Origin: VMCP01 sp964415065
Lineage (GTDB): Bacteria > Bacteroidota > Bacteroidia > NS11-12g > UBA955
Assembly (NCBI GenBank): GCA_964415065.1
Contig: CAYPYX010000009.1
Span: 1 to 64,000 of the forward strand
DNA length: 64,000 nt
Direction: 5' to 3'
Shown: piece by piece, positions 34,530 through 42,713 of the stretch
Layout: the number at the start of each line of letters is the position of its first letter
Position numbering within the stretch: the stretch's first letter is position 1
Program-made: the position numbers and the translations under genes
The notes under the pieces: generated by a model
The model's input: the letters and a program-made list of their open reading frames with translations, nothing else
Database searches by the model: none
What the model was told of the DNA's origin: nothing

Positions 34530-35519
34530 TTATATCCAACCTTTTTTATACAAAGATTCTGCGATTTGTACGGCATTGGTAGCAGCACCTTTTCTAAGAT
34601 TATCGGAAACTACCCACATATTTATTGTATTGCTATGTGATTCATCCAAACGTAATCTTCCAACGAAAACTGCGTCTTTATCATGTGCGGTTAATGGCAT
34701 AGGATAGATTTTTTCTTGGGGATTGTCTTGAATGATAATTCCGGGCGCATTTTCCAAAGTGGAGAAAACTTCATTTAAGGATATAGGAGATTCAAATTCG
34801 GCATTTATCGACTCACTATGTCCGCCCATTGTTGGAATTCGTACCGTGGTTGCAGTTATTTTCAAGTCAGGCAAGTTCATGATTTTACGTGTTTCTAAAA
34901 TCATTTTCATTTCTTCTTTGGTGTATCCATTGTCTTGAAATACGTCGATATGTGGTAATACATTTAAATCGATGGGGTATGGATAAACGGTCTCACCTTC
35001 AATTCCTTTGCGTTCATTCATTAATTGTTCTACCGCTTTTTGTCCGGTACCTGTAACGGATTGATAGGTAGAAACAATAACACGCTTAAGATTGAATTTT
35101 TTGTGCAAGGGTTCAAGCGCAACTACCATTTGTATAGTTGAACAATTGGGATTTGCTATAATTTTAGCGTCAGGTGTTAAGACATTTTCATTAACTTCAG
35201 GAACAACTAATGGAATTTGAGGCTCCATTCTCCAAGCCGATGAGTTGTCGATAACGAATGTTCCAACTTCTGCAAATTTAGGTGCCCATTTTAAACTGGT
35301 GGAACCACCTGCCGAGAAAAGGGCTACTTGAGGCTTCATTTGAATCGCAGTTTCCATACTTACCACAGGATAAGATCTTCCCTTAAATTCCACTAACTTC
35401 CCTATACTTCGTTCAGAAGCAACTGGAATTAATTCTGTTACCGGGAAATTGCGTTCATTAAGAACTTGGAGCATTTTGGTGCCAACCAATCCAGTTGCAC
35501 CTATTACAGCCACTTTCAT
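34530..35519 (-). CDS. asd: Aspartate-semialdehyde dehydrogenase
   Basis: 329 residues, the normal length. It has the NADP-binding start VIGATGLVGTKML (5-17), the active-site Cys126 in ANPNCSTIQ, and the substrate-binding His in GGHSESINAEFE near 231-242. It reduces aspartyl phosphate to aspartate semialdehyde, the branch point to lysine, diaminopimelate, threonine and methionine. The ATG at 35519 overlaps the stop of the upstream small lipoprotein gene by one base (TAATG), so translation of the two is probably coupled. A hairpin follows the stop. Confidence 0.96.
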   Translation of the reverse strand: MKVAVIGATGLVGTKMLQVLNERNFPVTELIPVASERSIGKLVEFKGRSYPVVSMETAIQMKPQVALFSAGGSTSLKWAPKFAEVGTFVIDNSSAWRMEPQIPLVVPEVNENVLTPDAKIIANPNCSTIQMVVALEPLHKKFNLKRVIVSTYQSVTGTGQKAVEQLMNERKGIEGETVYPYPIDLNVLPHIDVFQDNGYTKEEMKMILETRKIMNLPDLKITATTVRIPTMGGHSESINAEFESPISLNEVFSTLENAPGIIIQDNPQEKIYPMPLTAHDKDAVFVGRLRLDESHSNTINMWVVSDNLRKGAATNAVQIAESLYKKGWI

Positions 35520-35701
35520 TATTTAGCAGAATCGTTATTTTCGGTTGCAGAGTCGTCTTCTAAGGATTCAAACTCAGCTTCCTGGGTTTGTTGATCTAAG
35601 CTATCTTGAGATTTTTTTTCTTCTTCAGTGTAGGCAGAAGGTGAATCGGCGCAGGAGAACATCATCAATGAAACTGCTGCAATTATCATTAATTTTTTCA
35701 T
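35519..35701 (-). CDS. Small acidic lipoprotein
   Basis: 60 residues. The signal peptide MKKLMIIAAVSLMMFSC ends in a lipobox (MFSC), so Cys17 is the likely lipidated residue. The mature 44 residues are almost all Glu, Asp, Ser, Gln and Thr, with no predicted fold. The lipobox and the TAATG overlap with asd argue that it is a real gene. Its function is unknown. Small acidic lipoproteins of this kind are common in Bacteroidota envelopes. Confidence 0.65.
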   Translation of the reverse strand: MKKLMIIAAVSLMMFSCADSPSAYTEEEKKSQDSLDQQTQEAEFESLEDDSATENNDSAK

Positions 35702-35815
35702 AGTCTGGTCTTATTTATAGGTTGGTGCTAATTTGTTGAAGGCTTTGTGTTCAGTTTTAATTTATCGTATCGGATGAACTAGTTTTAATCATTTAAACGA
35801 AGGAAGAAATTAAAT

Positions 35816-36277
35816 TTAGAAAATTTCTAATTTTTCAAAAAAATCATTCCATTCTGAGTAGTCCTTTTTGCCTGTTTCTGTTTCCTTAAAACAGTTTATT
35901 GAAAATTGAAGTTGGTTACTTTCAATGATTTCATCTGCGCTTTCTGGGGATGTTACCACGGTTGTGTAATCGTGAAAGGTCATCCAAATTCCCACATCTG
36001 GAAATTGATTTTGGGTTACTGAAAGTTGATCTTCTTTACATTGAATTCCATCAATAGGTAAAATGTTTAACCAAGATTCAATTTGTTCAAAGTTGGGAGA
36101 ATCATGGATTTCAAGAATTACTTTAGGTCCAGCGCACCAGCCTATTATTTCTTGTATTGCTTGAGGAGAAATTGCGAAATCTCCGTCGATAGAAAATCCA
36201 ATATAATCTGCAAGTGCTGCCGCTGCATAGCGGGCATCTCCTAGGTCTTGCACATGATTAAATTTAATTGAATACAT
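35816..36277 (-). CDS. Degenerate TrpF-like (phosphoribosylanthranilate isomerase fold) protein
   Basis: About 153 residues from the ATG at 36277 (MYSIKFNHV); a TTG four codons earlier is less likely. The first half follows the TrpF pattern: strand, DARYAAAALADYIGFSIDG, then SPQAIQEIIGW (compare KICG..D......AD..GF.F...SPR.......). However, the catalytic KICG is replaced by KFNH, and the protein is about 50 residues shorter than TrpF. It probably lacks isomerase activity. No other tryptophan genes are in the window. It lies just downstream of the pyruvate dehydrogenase E2 gene, behind a strong terminator. Confidence 0.55.
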   Translation of the reverse strand: MYSIKFNHVQDLGDARYAAAALADYIGFSIDGDFAISPQAIQEIIGWCAGPKVILEIHDSPNFEQIESWLNILPIDGIQCKEDQLSVTQNQFPDVGIWMTFHDYTTVVTSPESADEIIESNQLQFSINCFKETETGKKDYSEWNDFFEKLEIF

Positions 36278-36287
36278 AATTATTATC

Positions 36288-36317
36288 AAAAAAAAGGCCT
36301 CTTTTTTGAAGAGGCCT
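36288..36317 (-). terminator. Intrinsic terminator after pdhC
   Basis: Nine-base perfect arms AGGCCTCTT (36295-36303) and AAGAGGCCT (36309-36317) with a five-base loop. On the minus strand eight T follow (36288-36295). It lies nine bases beyond the E2 stop. Confidence 0.88.
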
Positions 36318-36325
36318 ATATAAAA

Positions 36326-37579
36326 TTAAACTAATAATTTGACAGGCTCTTCAAGGTAGGACTTAAGAGTTTGTAAGAATGCTGCACCCATAGCACCATC
36401 AACAACTCTGTGGTCACAACTTAATGTAACCTTCATGGTTTTGACTGGTTTTATTTCACCGTTTACTACTCCTACAGTATCTTTAACAGTACCAACCGCC
36501 AAAATACATGCATCAGGTGGGTTGATGATTGCTGTGAATTCATCGATTCCAAACATACCCAGATTGCTTATGGTAAAAGTGTTTCCAGCCCAATCTTGAG
36601 GTTGTAATTTCTTTTCTTTTGCTTTGGCTCCGAAAGCTTTCACTTCAGAACTGATTTGCGAAAGGGATTTATTGTCTGCAAAACGAACTACTGGTACAAG
36701 AAGTCCATCTTCCACAGCCATAGCAACACCGATATGGATATGGTGGTTATAGCGAATTTTGGTATCTAACCAACTTGAATTGATATTTGGATGTTTACGC
36801 AAAGAGGCTGCAGCCGCTTTTACAACGATGTCATTCATAGAAATTTTCACATCGCTGATGGCATTCATTTGTTCTCTAGCGATTGTAGCTTTATCCATAT
36901 TAATTTCTACAGTTAAGTAGAAGTGAGGTGCTGTAAATTTAGATTCGCCTAGGCGAGCAGCTATGGTTTTTCTCATTTGAGAAACAGGAACTTCGGTAAA
37001 GCTTTCTTGACCGACAACTGCTTGTGAAACGCTTGCCGTGGTAGTAGTAGAAGAATTAGAAGCAGCTGGAGCAGCATTTTCTAGATCTTTTTTTACAATT
37101 CTTCCGTTTTCACCTGTGCCTTGAATTCCATTTAAATCAATACCTTTTTCAGCAGCTATTTTTTTAGCAAGCGGACTTGCTAAAACACGGCCATTTGAAT
37201 CAGAAATAACGGTAGAAGATGTATTTGTAACTGCAGGGGTAGCTACTTCAACTGGAGCTGAAGTGGATGAATTTGTTGAGGATGTATTGTTATTGGATCC
37301 GCTTGAAGCAGCACCCGACAACAACGCTTGGAAATCCTCACCAGGTTGACCTACAACTGCAATTGGAGCATCTACGGGAATAGCTTGGCCTTCGTTTGCA
37401 ATTAAATGTAGAATTTGACCCTTGGAATATACTTCCATATCCATGGTAGCTTTGTCCGTTTCTACCTCTGCAATAATATCTCCACTTTTTACAGAATCGC
37501 CTATTTTAACAGTCCAACGAACGATGACCCCTTCGGTCATGGTATCGCTCATTTTGGGCAAGGTGATGATTTCAGCCAT
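36326..37579 (-). CDS. pdhC: Dihydrolipoamide acetyltransferase, E2 of pyruvate dehydrogenase
   Basis: About 417 residues from the ATG at 37579 (MAEIITLPKMSDTMTEG), the conserved E2 start. The frame remains open upstream, but the -7 box lies there. One lipoyl domain (1-80) carries Lys43 in ETDKATMDME. An Ala/Ser/Thr-rich linker follows, then a peripheral-subunit-binding domain (about 120-155, SPLAKKIAAEKGIDL). Last comes the catalytic domain with the active-site His390 and Asp in SCDHRVVDG. It transfers acetyl from E1 to CoA and forms the core of the complex. The MSDTMTEG start favours pyruvate over 2-oxoglutarate. E1 and E3 genes are not adjacent. Confidence 0.92.
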   Translation of the reverse strand: MAEIITLPKMSDTMTEGVIVRWTVKIGDSVKSGDIIAEVETDKATMDMEVYSKGQILHLIANEGQAIPVDAPIAVVGQPGEDFQALLSGAASSGSNNNTSSTNSSTSAPVEVATPAVTNTSSTVISDSNGRVLASPLAKKIAAEKGIDLNGIQGTGENGRIVKKDLENAAPAASNSSTTTTASVSQAVVGQESFTEVPVSQMRKTIAARLGESKFTAPHFYLTVEINMDKATIAREQMNAISDVKISMNDIVVKAAAASLRKHPNINSSWLDTKIRYNHHIHIGVAMAVEDGLLVPVVRFADNKSLSQISSEVKAFGAKAKEKKLQPQDWAGNTFTISNLGMFGIDEFTAIINPPDACILAVGTVKDTVGVVNGEIKPVKTMKVTLSCDHRVVDGAMGAAFLQTLKSYLEEPVKLLV

Positions 37580-37601
37580 AATTGATTTTCTTATCAGCGT
37601 G

Positions 37602-37609
37602 CAAAAATA
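37602..37609 (-). promoter_or_regulatory. -7 box of the pdhC promoter
   Basis: Minus-strand TATTTTTG fits TAnnTTTG and lies 23-30 bases upstream of the pdhC ATG at 37579. This placement supports choosing that ATG over the longer open frame. Confidence 0.45.
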
Positions 37610-37821
37610 AGACTTTTTCAAAGATAAAGGGAAGTAAAAAATGCGCTTGTTTCAATTATTATCGATAAGAGTGCTACAATTTGGTTTTCATAAGTATACG
37701 ATATCTGAATTTGCTTAAGATTTTGGTATTGAAATTCGTTTGAAAATTGGGAAAATCGGGTAGATAGCTAGCACAGGTATACAAAACAGTTGTTTTAGTG
37801 TGTTTTACAAATTCAAACCAC

Positions 37822-37829
37822 TAAATTTG
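37822..37829 (+). promoter_or_regulatory. -7 box upstream of thyA
   Basis: TAAATTTG matches TAnnTTTG ten bases before the thyA ATG at 37839, implying a very short leader. It lies within the upstream extension of the frame, which argues against the earlier start at 37800. Confidence 0.4.
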
Positions 37830-37838
37830 TATTGTCCT

Positions 37839-38645
37839 ATGAAGAATCCTTCCAATCAATACGAATCGTTTTTAAAGTATGTTTTAGAACACGGAACACG
37901 TAAAACAGATAGAACAAATACCGGAACCATTAGTGTTTTTGGGGGACAACTGCGATTTGATTTAGAAAAAGGATTTCCGTTAATTACCACGAAGAAAGTA
38001 CATCTTAAAAGCATTATTCATGAGTTGTTGTGGTTTTTAAAAGGGGAAACCAATATTGCTTATCTAAAAGAAAATGGTGTTAGTATTTGGGATGAATGGG
38101 CAGATGAAAATGGAGAATTAGGTCCTGTATACGGAAAACAATGGAGGAGCTGGGAAGCTAAAGATGGAAAGGTTATCGACCAAATTCAAGAAGCTTTGCA
38201 TTTAATTCAGCACCAACCTGATTCCCGCAGGATTTTGGTAAACGCTTGGAATGTTGGTGAATTAGACAAAATGGCTTTGATGCCTTGTCATACGCTTTTT
38301 CAATTTTATGTTGCCGATGGTAAGTTGAGTTGTCAGTTGTATCAAAGGAGTGCTGATTTATTTTTAGGAGTTCCTTTTAATATCGCCAGTTACGCCTTAT
38401 TAACTTTAATGATGGCCCAAGTAACTGGATTGAAACCCGGTGATTTTGTTCACACCTTTGGAGATGCTCATATTTACACGAATCACTTAGAACAGGTGAA
38501 TTTGCAATTATCGAGGGAGGAACGTCCGTATCCTACCATGAAATTGAATCCAGATGTCAAGAACCTGTTTGATTTTAAATTTGATGATTTTCAGCTTGAG
38601 GGTTATGATCCTTGGCCTGCGATTAAAGGGGCTGTGGCCGTGTGA
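37839..38645 (+). CDS. thyA: Thymidylate synthase
   Basis: 268 residues from the ATG at 37839, close to the 264 of E. coli ThyA. Thirteen more codons are open upstream, but the family starts here (NQYESFLKYVLEHG). The folate/dUMP signature runs from SRRILVNAWNVGE near 130 to the active-site Cys150 in ALMPCHTLFQF, followed by CQLYQRSADLFLGVPFN. The enzyme makes dTMP from dUMP with methylenetetrahydrofolate. Dihydrofolate reductase, its frequent neighbour, is absent here. Confidence 0.97.
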   Translation: MKNPSNQYESFLKYVLEHGTRKTDRTNTGTISVFGGQLRFDLEKGFPLITTKKVHLKSIIHELLWFLKGETNIAYLKENGVSIWDEWADENGELGPVYGKQWRSWEAKDGKVIDQIQEALHLIQHQPDSRRILVNAWNVGELDKMALMPCHTLFQFYVADGKLSCQLYQRSADLFLGVPFNIASYALLTLMMAQVTGLKPGDFVHTFGDAHIYTNHLEQVNLQLSREERPYPTMKLNPDVKNLFDFKFDDFQLEGYDPWPAIKGAVAV

Positions 38646-38708
38646 TTTCTGTTTTACACTGCGAAATTCATTTGCGGTACAATTCATTAATATCTGATAT
38701 AACTCTGT

Positions 38709-38761
38709 ACTTAACACGTTTAGAAATTAGCCAATGGTTTTAATGTGTTAAGTTTTGGCTA
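38709..38761 (+). repeat. Interleaved inverted repeats (possible pseudoknot) between thyA and a TonB receptor gene
   Basis: Arm A (38709-38717, ACTTAACAC) pairs with A' (38745-38753), and the stem extends to 12 bp with one G-U pair. Arm B (38728-38734, TAGCCAA), lying in the loop of A/A', pairs with B' (38755-38761), directly after A'. The order A-B-A'-B' is that of an H-type pseudoknot, or of two mutually exclusive hairpins. Confidence 0.5.
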
Positions 38762-38847
38762 TTTCGGTAGTATTGAAGTGGATTATTTTTGTAACTTTTG
38801 GGGGATATGTTTCGTTTTCTTGTTGTACACTCGATTTCTTATAATTT

Positions 38848-41313
38848 ATGACGTTAATTTACCCGTATGGTCGAATTGCGATTCGAACGCAATTCGCTCG
38901 ATTTTTAATTATTGTTTCCAGTTTTTTTGCAACTAATCAAGCTTTAAACGCCCAAGGAAATCTTGGAGCCACTGTTTCTAAAACAAATGTTACGGTATCC
39001 GGATTCGTACAGGATGAAACCAGTGGCGAGATGTTGGGAGGAGTAAATGTAGCAGTTTTCCCTAATTACATAGTTACAACTACCAATCGATATGGTTTTT
39101 ACAGTATTACCATCCCCCGAAACAGCCAAAATTCTCATGTTTCTGTGGTTGCAAATTATCCCTCATTTCAAATTGATAGTTTAAAATGGACGGCATCGAA
39201 AGATACCTTCGTTACATTTAAATTGGTTCAAATTCAACGCGATGTTGAGAAAATCGATACGGTGAATATCAAAGTTCGAAAAACGATTGCGGATAAAGTG
39301 GAAATGAGTCGAATTGAAATTCCCGTGAACCAAATTAAGGAGATTCCGGCATTGTTGGGTGAAAAAGACGTGTTGAAAGTGATACAATTGCTGCCAGGTG
39401 TTCAAAAAGGGAGTGAAGGTCAAAGTGGAATTTACGTACGTGGTGGAGGTCCTGATCAAAATTTGTTGATTCTGGATGAAGCAGTAGTGTACAATGCTTC
39501 ACATTTATTCGGATTTTTTAGTGTTTTTAATGGCGATGCTTTAAAATCTGTGGAATTGGTAAAAGGTGGATTTCCTGCTCGATACGGTGGAAGATTATCG
39601 AGTGTAATTGATTTGAGTATGAAGGAAGGAAATAATCAGAGAACCACCGGTGAAGTTGGAATAGGATTAATTAGCTCTCGATTTTTAGTTGAAGGTCCTT
39701 TGAAAAAGGGAAAAAGTTCGTTTATGGTATCGGGAAGACGAACCTATATTGATGTTTTGATGCAGCCAATTATTATGGCTCAGTCTGGCGGAAATACTGG
39801 AGGATATTTCTTCTACGATTTTAATGCAAAGGCTAATTACATTCTGAGTGATAAAGATAAAGTTTATGTGAGTGGATATTTCGGACAGGACAAGTTTTAC
39901 ACGGGGGTTAAAGAGAAAAATTCTCGGTTTGATTCTGATTTTGGATGGGGAAATCGAACTTTAACTGCACGTTGGAATCATTTATTTAATCCTAAGCTAT
40001 TTGTAAATACTTCGTTAATATACAGTCATTACAATTTGAGTATTGGTGTTGAGAACTATGCACCTGCTGATACCTTCTTGTTGAAATATTCGAGTTTGAT
40101 TGATGACTATGGAGTGAAGTCGGATTTCGATTGGCGACCACTACCTGGTCATATGGTTCGCTTCGGGTTTTCAACCATTATGCACCAATTTAGACCTGGA
40201 GCCGTGGTGGTTAAATTCGGGCAAACAAATGCATTAGATCGAGCTATACAAACCATCACAAATTATGAAAGCGGGGTGTATATTGAGGATCAATGGAGAA
40301 TCAACAAGAAGTTTACCATATATCCTGGATTTAGAATTAGTCATTATGTTGTTGGTAAAAAACAGTATGTTTTCCCAGAGCCACGTTTTTCAGGATCCTA
40401 TAATTTGAGAAAAGATTTATCGTTTAAGGCATCTTATGCCATGATGAATCAATATATCCACTTACTTAGTAATTCCGGTATTTCTTTACCAACTGATTTA
40501 TGGGTGCCAGCAACGGAAAATATCAAACCCATGAGAAGTCAACAAGTAGCTGCAGGTTTGGCAAAAGATTTTAAGAAAGGATTTAGTTTGAGTTTGGAAG
40601 GGTACTATAAAACCATGTCGAATATGATTCAGTACAAGGATGGCGCATCCTTCTTTTTGGATGAAGATTTATTTGATCCTCAAGCACCTACCGACAGTAG
40701 ATCCTGGGAGAACAAAGTAACCGCGGGTAGAGGATGGAGTTATGGAGCTGAACTTTTCTTGCAAAAGCAAATGGGTAAATTAACCGGTTGGGTGGGATAT
40801 ACTTTGAGTTGGACCCAATTGCAGTTTGATGAGTTAAATGGTGGTAAAGTATTTAACGCAAAATACGATAGACGTCATGATTTGTCGGTAGTTAGTATTT
40901 ATAAAATTTCCAAATATTTAACTATTTCAGGAACATGGGTTTATGGAACGGGGAATGCAATTACAGCTCCTCAGGGTATTATTCCTGCAACGGGTCATCA
41001 AATGAGTAAACTTCCGTTTATTTGGAGTCCCGAAGTACAATTTCCTGGATCCTATATAGATTATGGTGCACGCAATAGTTTTAGAATGGAAGCGTACCAT
41101 AGATTGGATTTCGGTATTCAATTTTCCAAGCCCAAGAAGTTGGGTGTGCAAACATGGGAGTTTAGTGTTTATAATGCATACAACAGAGCCAATCCATTTT
41201 TCTATTATGGTGGATATGATTGGGATGGGCCAAATCCAAATGAGTTGAAATTGAAAAAGATTTCTTTGTTTCCAATTATTCCTTCAATCACTTATTCGTT
41301 TAAATTTAAATAA
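38848..41313 (+). CDS. TonB-dependent receptor with N-terminal carboxypeptidase-like domain
   Basis: 821 residues. A signal peptide ends near residue 36 (ALNAQG). A carboxypeptidase-regulatory-like beta-sandwich covers about 50-130 (VSGFVQDETSGEMLGGVNVAV). The plug domain runs about 150-270 (YVRGGGPDQNLLILDEAVVYN, VELVKGGFPARYGGRLSSV). The remainder is the barrel, ending IPSITYSFKFK. This architecture imports large substrates across the outer membrane. The next gene, 42 bases downstream, encodes a DUF4249 lipoprotein, a common partner of this receptor subtype. The substrate is unknown; no riboswitch or Fur-like site was recognised upstream. Confidence 0.9.
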   Translation: MTLIYPYGRIAIRTQFARFLIIVSSFFATNQALNAQGNLGATVSKTNVTVSGFVQDETSGEMLGGVNVAVFPNYIVTTTNRYGFYSITIPRNSQNSHVSVVANYPSFQIDSLKWTASKDTFVTFKLVQIQRDVEKIDTVNIKVRKTIADKVEMSRIEIPVNQIKEIPALLGEKDVLKVIQLLPGVQKGSEGQSGIYVRGGGPDQNLLILDEAVVYNASHLFGFFSVFNGDALKSVELVKGGFPARYGGRLSSVIDLSMKEGNNQRTTGEVGIGLISSRFLVEGPLKKGKSSFMVSGRRTYIDVLMQPIIMAQSGGNTGGYFFYDFNAKANYILSDKDKVYVSGYFGQDKFYTGVKEKNSRFDSDFGWGNRTLTARWNHLFNPKLFVNTSLIYSHYNLSIGVENYAPADTFLLKYSSLIDDYGVKSDFDWRPLPGHMVRFGFSTIMHQFRPGAVVVKFGQTNALDRAIQTITNYESGVYIEDQWRINKKFTIYPGFRISHYVVGKKQYVFPEPRFSGSYNLRKDLSFKASYAMMNQYIHLLSNSGISLPTDLWVPATENIKPMRSQQVAAGLAKDFKKGFSLSLEGYYKTMSNMIQYKDGASFFLDEDLFDPQAPTDSRSWENKVTAGRGWSYGAELFLQKQMGKLTGWVGYTLSWTQLQFDELNGGKVFNAKYDRRHDLSVVSIYKISKYLTISGTWVYGTGNAITAPQGIIPATGHQMSKLPFIWSPEVQFPGSYIDYGARNSFRMEAYHRLDFGIQFSKPKKLGVQTWEFSVYNAYNRANPFFYYGGYDWDGPNPNELKLKKISLFPIIPSITYSFKFK

Positions 41314-41355
41314 GTTAGATTGATTGTTGTTAAAATAATAAATTAAAATATTGTT

Positions 41356-42336
41356 ATGTCTATCACGAAAAAATTAATACAAGTATATAAAATTGAAGCA
41401 AATCGCTCTAAAGAAATGAATGGCTCCGTCTCTAAGTTAGTTGATTCAATCACACGTAATTTGAGCGCTATATTAATAATTAGCTTATCCGTAGTTTTAA
41501 GCAGTTGTGAACAAGATGCAGAAGTAGATCCCCCGAAATTCGTTAAGAAGCCTGTAATAACATGTTTAATGACACCCAAATCTAATTTTGTGGAAGCAAA
41601 ATTGAATTATACCCGACCCTATTACGGTGATCAAACGAATTCAACGGTGGAACATATTACAGATGCCGTATTGGTATTGGAAGATTTAAATTTAGGTTCA
41701 AAAGATACGTTTTCACATACGGGTATGGGATTGTATCAGTTATTATTAAAAAATGTCATGCTGATTTCAAACCATAAGTATGAATTGCGAGTGATTATGA
41801 AAGATGGTCAAGTACACAAAGCACAATCTACGGTTCCTCCCCCAGCTGATTTTGCAAATTTGACCGTCAATTATGCCACACAAGGCAAAGAGTATGAGGA
41901 AACAGATCCATGGGGTGGTCCGACTTATACCGTTCATCCAGTAACCATTGAATTTAGTTACAAGGGATTAAATCAAGGGTTTTATGTTTCACCTCAATTG
42001 GAAGGCGCAGCAAAAAATTTGTTAGGTCAAGAGGCACAATTCGAACTATATTTTAATGAGGAAACTCAAGAGGGATTAGGAAATAAACCCATTGTTTTCT
42101 TTAATAGAACGTATTTTTATTCCGGTTTTGGTCTAAATGGCCCCTTTAAATTATCGGAATTGCGTGGAACCATTTATACCATGGACAAAGCATATAGAGA
42201 TTTGTACTTGGTGCAATGGCAAGACGATGAAAACCCATTTCAAGAACCCATTCTTTATAATTCTAACTTTAGTGAAGGGGCTATTGGCGTATTTGGTAGT
42301 TATGATTTTTCAACAGGTTCGGTAGAGTTAAAATAA
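41356..42336 (+). CDS. DUF4249 outer-membrane lipoprotein, receptor partner
   Basis: 326 residues. The predicted signal segment is preceded by about 35 polar residues, so translation may really begin at the ATG at 41416. The lipobox is LSSC near residue 51. The mature part follows DUF4249: KPVITCLMTP after the acidic start, repeated beta strands with VLVLEDLNLG and KYELRVIMKDG near 140, and a C-terminal GSYDFSTGSVEL. Proteins of this family are encoded next to TonB-dependent receptors in Bacteroidota and probably bind the substrate at the cell surface. Tandem repeats and the assembly gap begin 43 bases after its stop. Confidence 0.82.
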   Translation: MSITKKLIQVYKIEANRSKEMNGSVSKLVDSITRNLSAILIISLSVVLSSCEQDAEVDPPKFVKKPVITCLMTPKSNFVEAKLNYTRPYYGDQTNSTVEHITDAVLVLEDLNLGSKDTFSHTGMGLYQLLLKNVMLISNHKYELRVIMKDGQVHKAQSTVPPPADFANLTVNYATQGKEYEETDPWGGPTYTVHPVTIEFSYKGLNQGFYVSPQLEGAAKNLLGQEAQFELYFNEETQEGLGNKPIVFFNRTYFYSGFGLNGPFKLSELRGTIYTMDKAYRDLYLVQWQDDENPFQEPILYNSNFSEGAIGVFGSYDFSTGSVELK

Positions 42337-42378
42337 GATCTTTGCGACTGTTTAATCGGCTGATTCGGGACCCTAGTA

Positions 42379-42626
42379 TATGCTTCGGTCCGTTGTATAT
42401 GCTTCGGTCCGTTGTGTATGCTTCGGTCCGTTGTGTATGCTTCGGTCCGTTATATATGCTTCGGTCCGAACNNNNNNNNNNNNNNNNNNNNNNNNNNNNN
42501 NNNNNNNNNNNNNNNNNNNNNNNNNNNNNNNNNNNNNNNNNNNNNNNNNNNNNNNNNNNNNNNNNNNNNNNTATGCTTCGGTCCGTTGTGTATGCTTCGG
42601 TCCGTTATATATGCTTCGGTCCGAAC
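42379..42626. repeat. 19-bp tandem repeat array interrupted by an assembly gap
   Basis: The unit is TATGCTTCGGTCCGTTRTR. Five copies precede the gap (42379-42471, the last shortened and ending CCGAAC) and three follow it (42572-42626, again ending CCGAAC). The core TTCGGTCCGAA is palindromic in the terminal copies. The last 55 bases before the gap are identical to the first 55 after it. No spacers separate the units, so it is not a CRISPR array. It fills most of the gene-free stretch 42337-42713; 42627-42713 holds nothing recognisable. The repeat is far more GC-rich than its surroundings. Confidence 0.9.
42472..42571. other. Assembly gap of 100 N
   Basis: Exactly 100 undetermined bases inside the tandem repeat. 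A round number of this kind usually marks a scaffold join of unknown length. Confidence 0.98.
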
Positions 42627-42713
42627 GAATTATTCATAAATCAGTATCAAAATTCTGAAGATGATTTCAACTATTCTATGATGTGATAAAATAACTGGAG
42701 TAGTAGAGTAGGA

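Noticed and set aside
36326..37621. Longer N-terminus for the E2 protein starting near 37621
   Set aside because: The extra 14 residues precede the conserved MAEIITLPKMS start, and the TATTTTTG promoter box lies inside them.
42379..42626. CRISPR array
   Set aside because: Units of 19 bp are directly contiguous with no unique spacers, and no cas genes are present.
42342..42686. Open frames across the tandem repeat that read as repeated MLRSVVYASVR-like peptides, including across the N run
   Set aside because: The frames are open only because a 19-bp unit repeats without stops and N is read as X. There is no signal, fold or conservation cue.
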